Positions 1 through 7,159 of a stretch of DNA of 8,063 bases are shown one piece after another. The notes under the pieces are model-generated. The model ran no database searches, had not been told where the DNA came from, and saw only the letters and a list, made by a program, of their open reading frames with translations. The DNA is from JALXCG01 sp026991065 [NCBI: Gemmatimonadota bacterium] (lineage in GTDB: Bacteria; GCA-2686955), in the NCBI GenBank assembly GCA_026991065.1, contig JALXCG010000128.1, forward strand, positions 1 through 8,063, given 5' to 3'. The translations under genes and the position numbers were made by a program. Numbering within the stretch: position 1 is the first letter of the stretch; the number at the start of each line of letters is the position of its first letter.

Positions 1-1359
1 GCGTGAGACTCCGATGCCATAACATCCCATCACCAACGGCCGGCTCTTGCCTTCCGCGTTCAGGAAGGTGGCGCCCATGGCGGCCGAGTATTTGGTGCCC
101 AGCTTGAAGATGTGCCCCACTTCGATTCCGCGGCGCTCGCCAAGAGGCTGACCGCAGCGCGGACACCCCTCACCGGCGCGGGCGAGGCGGAAATCAGCAT
201 AGGTCGGCTCAGGGCAGTCGCGGCCGAAGTTCACGTCGAGGGCGTGGCGATGGTTCTGGTTCACGCCGCAGAGAACATTCGTCATCCCCTGAACCGTCAG
301 GTCGGCGACAATCTGGAAATCACCCTGCAGGCCGATGGGACCGGCGAAACCAACCTCGGCGCCGGTGCGGGCGAGGATCTCCTCTTCCGTCGCCGGGCGC
401 AGGGTCAGGCCACCGACCACGTTGAGGAGTTTGATCTCGTTGATCTCCTGGTCGCCACGGATCATGGCGACAACCGCTTGCTCGCGATCGGCATGAATCG
501 CCGTGTAGTGAATGGTTTTGACCATGCGTTCCGCGGAGAGTTCCGGGAAGAACGCCACCAGTTCATCCACGGTGCGGATGTTGGGAGTCTCTTCGATGTG
601 CATGGGCCGCGGCGCATCGCCGGCCGGGGGCGCGAAGCGGGAGGAAGCTTTTTCGCTGTTCGCCGAATAACCGCAGGAGGCGCAAAAGATGATCGCGTCT
701 TCACCCACGTCGGCCGCGATCATGAACTCCTGCGACCCGGTTCCACCGATATCTCCGGAGTCGGCATCGACCACCAGGGTCTCCAGCCCGATCCGGGCGA
801 ACAGGCGGTGGTAGGCGCGCGCCATCACGTCGTAGGAGTGATCCAGCCCCTCCTGATCGGCATCAAAAGAGTAGGCGTCCTTCATCAGGAACTCTTTGAC
901 CCGCATCAGGCCGAAGCGGGGCCGAATCTCGTCGCGGAACTTCGTGTGAATCTGGTAGTAATTCACCGGCAACTGCTTGTGGGAGCGGATGATGGAGCGG
1001 GCGTAGTCGGTGATGATCTCTTCGTGGGTGGGCCCGAGGCACATCTCCGCTCCGCGCCGATCACGCAGCGTGAACATGGTGTTGCTCTTGACGTAGCCAT
1101 CCCAGCGACCGGAGTCTTCCCAGACTTTGCGATCCTGGAGAATCGGCATCTGCACTTCAAGGGCGCCGGCACGATCCATCTCTTCCCGGATGATCTGTTC
1201 GATCTTGCGCAGCACGCGCCACATGAGCGGCGTGTAGAGATAGCGCCCGGCACCCGATTTGTGGATCAGCCCGGCACGCTGGAGGAGGCGATGACTGGCA
1301 ACCTCCGCGTCGGCGGGGTCTTCACGATAAGTCACGATGTTCATGGCGGATGCGCGCAT
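1..1359 (-). CDS. proS: Prolyl-tRNA synthetase, bacterial type with editing domain (C-terminus beyond left edge)
   Basis: The enzyme charges tRNA-Pro with proline in the cytoplasm. The frame stays open from the ATG at 1359 to base 1, giving 453 residues with no stop. The class II catalytic core is clear: GPTHEE at about 109-114, motif 2 (FRDEIRPRFG, 141-150, then KEFLMKDAYSF), and motif 3 ending GCYGIGVSR at 445-453, exactly at the window edge. Between motifs 2 and 3 lies a YbaK-like editing insertion (about 225-405), with MVKTI carrying Lys281 at the place of the family's editing lysine and RGDQEINEIK at 301-310. Two CxxC pairs (226-229 and 399-402) flank it and may bind zinc. The anticodon-binding domain lies outside the window. 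The first ATG is preferred because MRASAMNIVTYREDPADAEV aligns end to end with typical family N-termini; a second in-frame ATG is at 1344. The gene starts 31 bases after the flippase stop. The identification is secure; the partial state comes from the window edge. Confidence 0.97.
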   Translation of the reverse strand, partial: MRASAMNIVTYREDPADAEVASHRLLQRAGLIHKSGAGRYLYTPLMWRVLRKIEQIIREEMDRAGALEVQMPILQDRKVWEDSGRWDGYVKSNTMFTLRDRRGAEMCLGPTHEEIITDYARSIIRSHKQLPVNYYQIHTKFRDEIRPRFGLMRVKEFLMKDAYSFDADQEGLDHSYDVMARAYHRLFARIGLETLVVDADSGDIGGTGSQEFMIAADVGEDAIIFCASCGYSANSEKASSRFAPPAGDAPRPMHIEETPNIRTVDELVAFFPELSAERMVKTIHYTAIHADREQAVVAMIRGDQEINEIKLLNVVGGLTLRPATEEEILARTGAEVGFAGPIGLQGDFQIVADLTVQGMTNVLCGVNQNHRHALDVNFGRDCPEPTYADFRLARAGEGCPRCGQPLGERRGIEVGHIFKLGTKYSAAMGATFLNAEGKSRPLVMGCYGIGVSR

Positions 1360-1367
1360 GGGGTCGG

Positions 1368-1373
1368 AATCCT
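1368..1373 (-). promoter_or_regulatory. Weak ribosome binding site of proS
   Basis: Reading the minus strand, AGGATT ends 8 bases before the ATG at 1359, so the AGGA core is 10 bases away. This is a modest Shine-Dalgarno match. It suits the ATG at 1359 and is too far from the alternative ATG at 1344, which supports the longer start. The whole 1360-1390 gap holds only this site. Confidence 0.35.
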
Positions 1374-1390
1374 GGTGCGGTGGCGACGCT

Positions 1391-2767
1391 TCAGCGATGA
1401 AAAGCGCTGCGCTCGGTGGAGGAGTTGCTTGAAGCGAGAAGACCGAAGCCTAGTGGAGTCGAAGAAGTCGCGTCAATGCACCTCATCAGGCGGGCAATGT
1501 CGTCGCGGCGGGGCAGGAGTATTTCCGGGAGTGGCGCTCCGGTCAGGCGGCGGAACGCCTGGGTGCAGACCGCCGCATGCACACCGTAGGAGAGTGTTGT
1601 GGCGATCGCCGCGCCGATCAATCCCCAAAGCGGTATGCAGAGGAGGTCGAGCAGGATCGTGGCGATCAACGAGTAGCCCGACGCGCGCGCGGCCAGAGCC
1701 GGGCGGCCGACGCCGCTCAGATACTTCGACAGGACCTTCGACACAGTCAGCAAGAGGGTGCCGGGGAGGAGCCCCAGCAGCGGCAGCCAGGCCGGAAGAA
1801 AGGCACTGCCGTAGAGGATCCGGATCAGCAGAGACCCGGCGGCGCCGATGATGCAGGCAACCGGGGTCGCCGCCGCGAGGCTGATGCGACAGGCGGATGC
1901 CGCGGCGGCGCGCGCACTTCCGGGATCTCCGCGCGCGATGCGCGGCAGCAGAACCGTGCCGACAGCGTCCGGTACGAACCAGACGATCTCGGCCAGCGCG
2001 ATTGCGACTGTATAGATGCCGGTCGCCAGCGGGCCGAGAAAGACCCCGACGAGGAGAAGATCGAGACGCAGATTCAGGTGCTGGGCCAGATTGCCGGCGT
2101 GTTCCTGGAGACCGAAGCGCAACATGTCCGGCTGCAGGCGGGGAAGTTCGAGGAAGCGGCCGGACCCGGTGCCGGTTTCCGCCCGGATCATCTGCCACAC
2201 ACAGAAGAGGAGGTACGAGACAGTGGCGGCGGTGGCCAGGAGAGAGGCCAGAAAGGCGCCCTTGATCCCCCACCCGAGGCCGCAAAGAAGAGCAACAACG
2301 GCCGGCAGTTGCACCACCGGGCCGACCAGGAGTCCACGGTCGTAGGCCCGCAGCAGGCCGGCGCCGCGGAGCAGACCGTTCAGGACATAGATGGTCAGAT
2401 TCAGGGGCAACATCAACGCCGCGGCAAAGAGAAGAGCGCTGCCGGCGAGTTCCCGGCCGGGAAGGATGCCGGCGAACTCCAGCCCCAGAACCGCGGCCAT
2501 CCCGACTGCGCCGCAGAGCAGGACGATGGCAACGCCATGGGCGATTCGCCGGGCCAGCGAAACGCGCGAACCGCGCACAACAAGGGCCGCTTCGGTTCCC
2601 AGGCTGGTCAGGCGGGCTCCCAGCAGGGGCGCCAGCATGAGAAGCGCAAAAGCTCCCTTGTCGGCGACACCCAGTGCGCGGGTGACGACAATGCTCGTTA
2701 CCAGGGCTACCGCCGCCTGGGAGAGGCGCACAGCGAAGTTGCGCAGAGCGGAGCGGGAGTGGCTCAC
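1391..2767 (-). CDS. Polysaccharide (lipid-linked oligosaccharide) flippase, Wzx-like
   Basis: This is a multi-spanning inner-membrane protein that probably moves a polyprenyl-diphosphate-linked glycan from the cytoplasmic to the periplasmic face. From the GTG at 2767 it has 458 residues, in the normal size range for this family, with about 12 hydrophobic segments spread over its length. Family-like features are the N-terminal segment ending TRALGVADKGAFALL (29-43) and the central LRLDLLLVGVFLGPLATGIY (233-252), followed by LPRIARG (274-280). An upstream GTG at 2806 would add 13 residues. The 2767 start is preferred because its GTG forms GTGA with the stop of the upstream ligase/polymerase gene, the same arrangement as at 5381-5384. 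The last 25 or so residues (from about 434) are Ser-rich, hydrophilic and unlike a transporter core. The substrate cannot be read from sequence. A MurJ-type lipid II flippase is less likely, given the neighbours and the 12-segment length. Confidence 0.85.
   Translation of the reverse strand: MSHSRSALRNFAVRLSQAAVALVTSIVVTRALGVADKGAFALLMLAPLLGARLTSLGTEAALVVRGSRVSLARRIAHGVAIVLLCGAVGMAAVLGLEFAGILPGRELAGSALLFAAALMLPLNLTIYVLNGLLRGAGLLRAYDRGLLVGPVVQLPAVVALLCGLGWGIKGAFLASLLATAATVSYLLFCVWQMIRAETGTGSGRFLELPRLQPDMLRFGLQEHAGNLAQHLNLRLDLLLVGVFLGPLATGIYTVAIALAEIVWFVPDAVGTVLLPRIARGDPGSARAAAASACRISLAAATPVACIIGAAGSLLIRILYGSAFLPAWLPLLGLLPGTLLLTVSKVLSKYLSGVGRPALAARASGYSLIATILLDLLCIPLWGLIGAAIATTLSYGVHAAVCTQAFRRLTGAPLPEILLPRRDDIARLMRCIDATSSTPLGFGLLASSNSSTERSAFHR
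1447..1476 (-). promoter_or_regulatory. Candidate sigma-70-type promoter for proS
   Basis: On the minus strand TTGACG (1476-1471, five of six matches to the -35 consensus) is followed after 18 bases by TAGGCT (1452-1447), which keeps the T1, A2 and T6 of a -10 box. Transcription would start near 1440, giving a leader of about 80 bases before the proS ATG at 1359. The site lies inside the 3' end of the flippase coding sequence. The -10 match is only three of six, so this is tentative. Confidence 0.28.
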
Positions 2768-4281
2768 GGGGATTTTCCCAGCCGCTCCGGCGCGGATGAC
2801 GACCACCCGGCCCCGGGCGGTGAGCTGCGCCCTCCTCGCCGCGACGACCGTTTGTCGTCCCCCGCAAACGCCTCATCGTGATGGGCCAGAAGAGCCGCCG
2901 CGAACCAGAAAAGTGTCGCCAGTTGATAGGTGGCAAAGGGCACGTGCGAAGTAGACATCACCAACTGCACCAGCACAATGCTGGCCAGGGCAACGGCCCG
3001 GTCGGCGGCCGCTGAAGCACCCCGCGCCAGGGCGCGGCGACGCAGATCCCAGGCGCGCCGAAAAACCCGCCAGATAAGACTGATGAAGACCGCAAACCCG
3101 ATCACGCCGTAGTGGATCAGCACGGCCAGGTAGTCGTTGTGCACCGGCATTCCGGCGCCGCGCACGGCGGGAACCGCGGCGAAGTTCTCCGGGGAGAACT
3201 GGCTCGCCAGGTAGCGGAAGTTCTCGTAGCCAAAACCGAAGATCAACTCCCAACTGCCCGACGAAAGCATCTTCCAGGCGGTGTCGACCAGGGTCAGCCG
3301 ATAAACCACCGAAGATGAGTTCATGACCCCCTCGGCCACGGTTTCCCGCACCAGAAAGAAGGGCAGGAGGGCAGCACAGGAGACAGCGCCGATCACTCCA
3401 AAGAGCAAGAATCGACTCATCCTCCCCTGATGCAACTGCGCCAGAACAAGAACCGCGGCAATCGCCAGATAGGCGGCGCGTGAAATGGTGAAGAACACCG
3501 CCAGCGCCATCATGAACAGCGCCCCCCAGACCCAAACGCGACGGGTACCGCCCGCGTGGCGGGCCAGCAGGGTCATGCCGATCACAACGAAAGCACCCGC
3601 ATTGTTGGGATTCACGAACGGGCCGGAGACCCGGTAGGTTGCGGTGGTGGCATAGTCGTTCCAGCCGGCCAACGCACCATCGGGGTTGAAGATATTGACC
3701 TGGATCACACGCTCGATGCAGAGGAACAGGGCAATGACGATGGCACTCCAGGCAAGCACATCCAGCAGATCATCGACATCGCGCCCGCGTAGCGGGAGTG
3801 AGCGAGTGGCAAAGTAGATCAACATCGGAACCAGGGTGGAGGCAAAGTAGAGATCGAAAGATTCACCAAAGCCGAGAACCGAGCGAAAGAGCGAAAAGAA
3901 GGTGATCAGAAGGAAGGCCGCGGCCAAACCATCCATGCGGGTGAAACGGCGACGCACTGTGCCGTGAAAGGTCCAGGCGTGGGCCAGCGCAAGCAAGAGA
4001 AGAATCAGAAATCCACGACCGCCTTGCAGCCGTACCGGGAAGAAGGAATCCAGGAGCGGGCTACTGAAAGGCAATTGCACCAGGAAGAGCGACAACGCCA
4101 CCACTGGCCGACGCACCGCATAGGCGCAGAGTAAGAATGCCGGAAGTGCGAGCACCGCGACCAGAGGAGCGGCGGCGACAGTTGAGCCGGCCAGGCCGCA
4201 GAGGAAGAACAGTAGCAACACAATCCAAAGGTCCGGCCGGCGCGGGAACGATCGCAGATGGACATCCAGTCCTACGCCCAT
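2764..4281 (-). CDS. O-antigen ligase / polymerase family membrane protein (Wzy_C-like)
   Basis: This integral inner-membrane protein probably joins lipid-linked glycan units on the periplasmic side, either as a polymerase (Wzy role) or as a ligase (WaaL role); the shared fold does not separate the two. It has 505 residues from the ATG at 4281, with about 11-12 hydrophobic segments between residues 19 and 466. The Wzy_C signature region is present: VSGPFVNPNNAGA at 218-230, then SRAAYLA at 267-273, a large soluble loop at about 311-380 (RETVAEGVM to RGAGMPV), and VHNDYLAVLIHYGVIGF at 380-396 with His381. The C-terminus (about 468-505) is a charged, Ser/Pro/Gly-rich cytoplasmic tail. The frame is open upstream to an ATG-type start at 4473, but 4281 is chosen because GGGAGGAG lies 7 bases before it and because the upstream 64 residues are Arg-rich shadow of the methyltransferase gene. 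It overlaps that gene by ten bases and the flippase by four. Confidence 0.86.
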   Translation of the reverse strand: MGVGLDVHLRSFPRRPDLWIVLLLFFLCGLAGSTVAAAPLVAVLALPAFLLCAYAVRRPVVALSLFLVQLPFSSPLLDSFFPVRLQGGRGFLILLLLALAHAWTFHGTVRRRFTRMDGLAAAFLLITFFSLFRSVLGFGESFDLYFASTLVPMLIYFATRSLPLRGRDVDDLLDVLAWSAIVIALFLCIERVIQVNIFNPDGALAGWNDYATTATYRVSGPFVNPNNAGAFVVIGMTLLARHAGGTRRVWVWGALFMMALAVFFTISRAAYLAIAAVLVLAQLHQGRMSRFLLFGVIGAVSCAALLPFFLVRETVAEGVMNSSSVVYRLTLVDTAWKMLSSGSWELIFGFGYENFRYLASQFSPENFAAVPAVRGAGMPVHNDYLAVLIHYGVIGFAVFISLIWRVFRRAWDLRRRALARGASAAADRAVALASIVLVQLVMSTSHVPFATYQLATLFWFAAALLAHHDEAFAGDDKRSSRRGGRSSPPGAGWSSSAPERLGKSP

Positions 4282-5384
4282 GGCGACGCTCCTCCCGCTT
4301 CGTTCTCGGCGAAGGCCGACCGCGACCCGGCAGCGACGCATTCCTCCGGGGCGCCGGGCAGCGCAAGCACCCGGGACGACAGCTCGGCGGCGTTCGAAGC
4401 GACGCCGACGCGCCACACGCCTCCACACGCCAGTGCTTTCAGCCAGCCACGATCGCCAAAGCGACGCACCCATGGATCCAGGCGGCAGTCGATGCGTTCA
4501 CGCAGGCCGGGGCTGAACTCATCCAGCAACGCGACCGGTATGACCGAGCTGGCCCGATGCTCCAGAACCTGAAGCCCCGCGTTCTGAAAAAGGGCGCGCC
4601 AGGCGGCCTCCCGCGAAGCGCGGAACTCGGTGCGCGAATCGGGATAGACACCATGTGGGGGAAGGGCGGGAAAGTGCGGATAGTGGTGGCGAAAGCGCGC
4701 CCAGTAGTGCAACAAGCGGCGAGGATGCTGCGACCACCGCCCCGCTGACTCCGCCTGGGATTGAGAAGTGCCGAGAGAGGCTGTGAGATCCGCCGCGGTT
4801 GCTGCCGCGGAACTCTCGCCTGAAACGGTTGGCCCGCGTTTGGCCAGCGCCGATTGAAGGATCTCGCGGAGCGTGTGTGGATAGTACCAGAGCGGTGCCC
4901 AGAGGCGTTCGACCGCCCCCGGAAGCAGAAGCAGCGCCTGCCCCCCCGGGGCCAGGACCCGCGCGATCTCCCGGCAGGCCCGGGCTCGATCGCCGACGTG
5001 CTCCAGCACATAGGCACTGAAAAGCAGATCCACGCTGCGGCTCGCCAGCGGGAGTTGGGTGGCGCTGCCGGCCAACAGAGTCACCGGCAGATCGAGTCGG
5101 CGACACAGCGCCCGGGCCCGCGCCATTCCCAATGAGTGGGTCTCCGGGTCCGCCTGCGGAAGATCGAGCGCCAAGGTCTCTTCGGCCAGGGTCGAGAGCA
5201 GTCCCGCAAGGAATCCAATGCCGCAACCGACCTCAACCACGCGCCCCAGCGAAGTACGCACTCCTGCGCCGGCCAGGGCCCGCTCCAGCTCCGCCGCGCG
5301 CAGGCGAAAATAGTGGGGCCAGGGCGCCAGATCGGCGGCGCGGCTTTCCGCCAGCCGGACCAGCTCTTGCCAGGAGGATCTCAC
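4272..5384 (-). CDS. Class I SAM-dependent methyltransferase (type 11-like)
   Basis: This 370-residue soluble protein has a Rossmann methyltransferase core in its first half. Motif I is VVEVGCGIGFLAG (49-61), the strand-2 acidic motif is LALDLP (71-76, Asp74), and AGSATQLPLASRSVDLLFSA (105-124) with YVLEHV (125-130) forms the motif seen in the Methyltransf_11 group. VLAPGGQALLLLPG follows at 143-156. Residues about 186-216 are an Ala/Ser/Thr-rich linker. The rest, with RRLLHYWARFRHHYPHFPAL at 222-241, is not recognised and may select the substrate. The start is GTG at 5384, where GTGA joins it to the GT-C stop. Its place among glycan genes suggests methylation of a sugar or lipid-linked intermediate, which is inference; a small-molecule substrate cannot be excluded. 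The last ten bases overlap the next gene and contain its start. Confidence 0.85.
   Translation of the reverse strand: MRSSWQELVRLAESRAADLAPWPHYFRLRAAELERALAGAGVRTSLGRVVEVGCGIGFLAGLLSTLAEETLALDLPQADPETHSLGMARARALCRRLDLPVTLLAGSATQLPLASRSVDLLFSAYVLEHVGDRARACREIARVLAPGGQALLLLPGAVERLWAPLWYYPHTLREILQSALAKRGPTVSGESSAAATAADLTASLGTSQSQAESAGRWSQHPRRLLHYWARFRHHYPHFPALPPHGVYPDSRTEFRASREAAWRALFQNAGLQVLEHRASSVIPVALLDEFSPGLRERIDCRLDPWVRRFGDRGWLKALACGGVWRVGVASNAAELSSRVLALPGAPEECVAAGSRSAFAENEAGGASPWA
4289..4296 (-). promoter_or_regulatory. Strong ribosome binding site for the ligase/polymerase gene
   Basis: GGGAGGAG on the minus strand, with a 7-base spacer to the ATG at 4281, is the clearest Shine-Dalgarno sequence in the window. 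It lies inside the end of the methyltransferase gene and decides the start of the downstream gene against the longer frame opening at 4473. Confidence 0.75.
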
Positions 5385-7159
5385 GAGTCCCGCCTTTCAC
5401 CGCCGGAAGCGACCGCCCGTGGTAACGCGGGATCAAAATGCAGAATCGTGATGGTGGGGCCCGCGCAGCGCCACGGCAGAGGCGCAAACTGCGCCACAAC
5501 CTGCCCGGTGCGCCAGATTTCCGCATAGAGCGCCGCGGTAGCCGGCACCACTTTCCAGGCGTCGCCGGAGCGATAGTTGTCGGCGATGCGACTGGTCAGC
5601 ACCGCCCACTCCACGCCCGCCGCGCGGTAGGCGGCCAGGTCGGTCACTGCCTGAGAAGCACCGATGTAGTGGGGATGATAGGTGGGGCCTGCTCGCCGGG
5701 CGCACGCCGGAATCGCGAACTCTTTCAGGTAGCGAGCCTTTCCGGGATCGCTCCGGGTGTAATGGTCAAGCTGTGCCGCCAGGTGGTCGGCGGAAACCGC
5801 GATTGGCGCGGTCTGCGCGGCGGGAAAAGTGCGATTCCCCGCAAGCAGGATCCCCGCGCCGTCGGCGACGTGGGACTCGATCCAGCGCAGTGCCGCCAGC
5901 CGCGTGTCATCCCGGCAAACCTCGACATCCCAGCGCAGGCTGCGCAGCGCCGGCTCCGCCAGACACGTGCCGCCCAAGAGGAGGACGACGAGCGATGGCG
6001 CCACCGCTGCCTTGGCCGGGAATCGAGTCAGGCGCGCCCCTACAATCTCCAGCGCTTCCCCCGCAAAAATCGCAAGAACCGGCAAGACCGGTACAATGTA
6101 ACGATGCACGGCAACCGTTCGGGAAGAAGCCAATACCGCAAGATAGGGCAACGCAAAGCTCAGCATGAGAATCTGCGTGCGGCGTTCGCGACTGCTGGCC
6201 CAGCCTGCGTCCGCCTGCGACGGCCAAGCCGCCATGAGAACACCGCCAAGCGCGAGCAGCGTCCCTCCCCAACCAAAAGCGAGCTGTAGCGCCTCGAAAT
6301 AGAAGGCGGGGCCGCGGCGGCCGCCGAGCATCGCCACCTGGAAAAGCGCGGGCGCGCTTTCTCCACTGAAGCTGCCGCTGAAGAAGCCCCAGATCTCTCT
6401 TGCGTTGACCCAGATACCGGGGTTCCCGATGCCGTAGACCAGCGCCGCCACCCAAATTGCCTGGAGTAAGCGCCCAAGACGCTGCCGCGGCGGCAACTTC
6501 AAAACCCAATGCGCGAGCACCAGGGGCAGAACCAGCGCGGCTCCCGTGATCTTGGTCATGGTCGCGAAGCCAAGGAGTGCTCCGCTCCACCGGGAACCGC
6601 GCATCCCGGCGGCCGGCAGATCCCGCAACGTCAGGAGCAGAAGAAGCGCCAGGAAACCAAGCGGGACTTCGAGGCCGATCAACTGGCTCTCTTTGACATG
6701 CAGGAACGAAACCGCGAGCAGCGCCGCGCTGAACAAAGCAGCACTGCGCCGTTCCGAACCACGCCATACCAGGACCACCGTGGCCGCGCCGAAAAGGGCA
6801 ACTGTCGCCCGCCCGATCAACCACGGCAGAGTTGGATCTGTCGCCAGAAGCCGCCCAAAGTCGGCCGGACTCTCGAACCTTCCAAGGGCCATGGCTACTG
6901 CCGTGAAAGCCCCATACTCGGCGAAGAGCAAATAGAAGAGACCGCCCTTGAGCGCTCTGTTCAACTCCAGGTCAATGCCACCGGTTCCCAGGCGCAGCGC
7001 GCGGAACACCTCCAGAGCTTCGTCGGCATGGAAGAGATGCGGTAGCCCGTAGCCGATCCCGACCATGCGCAATACCAGAGCAAGCAACAGGAGCGGCACA
7101 AAACCGGAACGTAGACGCCCAAGAAAAGAAGGCCCGGTGACACCAAGATTGCGCGTCAT
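5381..7159 (-). CDS. GT-C membrane glycosyltransferase, PMT/ArnT-like (GT39/GT83 type)
   Basis: This inner-membrane glycosyltransferase probably takes a sugar from a polyprenyl-phosphate donor and transfers it on the periplasmic face. It has 592 residues from the ATG at 7159, with a first hydrophobic segment at 20-37, then the outer-loop motif HLFHADEALEVFRAL (41-55) holding the acidic pair Asp46-Glu47 typical of GT-C enzymes. About ten more hydrophobic segments run to residue 400. HVKESQLIGLEVPL (154-167) aligns by eye with the second conserved loop, but has Glu164 where Asp is usual. VHRYIVPVLPVLAIFAGEAL (351-370) resembles the late RY..P.LP helix of the family. Residues about 405-592 form a hydrophilic, probably periplasmic domain ending in CAGPTITILHF. 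The ATG at 7159 overlaps the GT2 stop as TGATG; an ATG at 7177 would add six residues, and neither has a strong ribosome site. The acceptor (lipid A, glycan or protein) is unknown. Confidence 0.85.
   Translation of the reverse strand: MTRNLGVTGPSFLGRLRSGFVPLLLLALVLRMVGIGYGLPHLFHADEALEVFRALRLGTGGIDLELNRALKGGLFYLLFAEYGAFTAVAMALGRFESPADFGRLLATDPTLPWLIGRATVALFGAATVVLVWRGSERRSAALFSAALLAVSFLHVKESQLIGLEVPLGFLALLLLLTLRDLPAAGMRGSRWSGALLGFATMTKITGAALVLPLVLAHWVLKLPPRQRLGRLLQAIWVAALVYGIGNPGIWVNAREIWGFFSGSFSGESAPALFQVAMLGGRRGPAFYFEALQLAFGWGGTLLALGGVLMAAWPSQADAGWASSRERRTQILMLSFALPYLAVLASSRTVAVHRYIVPVLPVLAIFAGEALEIVGARLTRFPAKAAVAPSLVVLLLGGTCLAEPALRSLRWDVEVCRDDTRLAALRWIESHVADGAGILLAGNRTFPAAQTAPIAVSADHLAAQLDHYTRSDPGKARYLKEFAIPACARRAGPTYHPHYIGASQAVTDLAAYRAAGVEWAVLTSRIADNYRSGDAWKVVPATAALYAEIWRTGQVVAQFAPLPWRCAGPTITILHFDPALPRAVASGGERRDS

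Noticed and set aside
1392-1409. Dyad CAGCG-N8-CGCTG at the flippase stop as a terminator
   Set aside because: The stem is only five base pairs and no T-run follows on the minus strand, so it does not support an intrinsic terminator.
112-1851. 579-codon open frame on the plus strand
   Set aside because: It is antisense to proS and to the flippase 3' end, its product is Arg/Gly-rich without recognisable domains, and the opposite strand carries clear ProRS motifs. Long antisense frames are expected in GC-rich coding DNA.
2768-2779. Small palindrome GGGAAAATCCC just before the flippase GTG start
   Set aside because: A four-base-pair stem with a three-base loop is too short to claim as a regulatory hairpin, although it covers the only purine-rich bases before that start.
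1577-2881. 434-codon open frame on the plus strand
   Set aside because: It is antisense to the flippase; the translation is low-complexity Gln/Glu/Arg/Gly with no domain, while the minus strand gives a clean membrane transporter.
1473-2936. 487-codon open frame on the minus strand overlapping the flippase in another frame
   Set aside because: The product is Arg/Pro/Gly-rich with no hydrophobic segments or motifs; it is a frame-shifted shadow of the flippase and its upstream neighbour.
4282-4473. 64-residue N-terminal extension of the Wzy-like protein
   Set aside because: The extension is Arg-rich, lies wholly inside the methyltransferase gene, and is made unnecessary by the strong ribosome site just before the ATG at 4281.
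5907-6824. 305-codon open frame on the minus strand inside the GT-C gene
   Set aside because: It is a shifted-frame shadow with Arg/Gly/Ala-rich sequence; the 592-residue GT-C frame explains the region.
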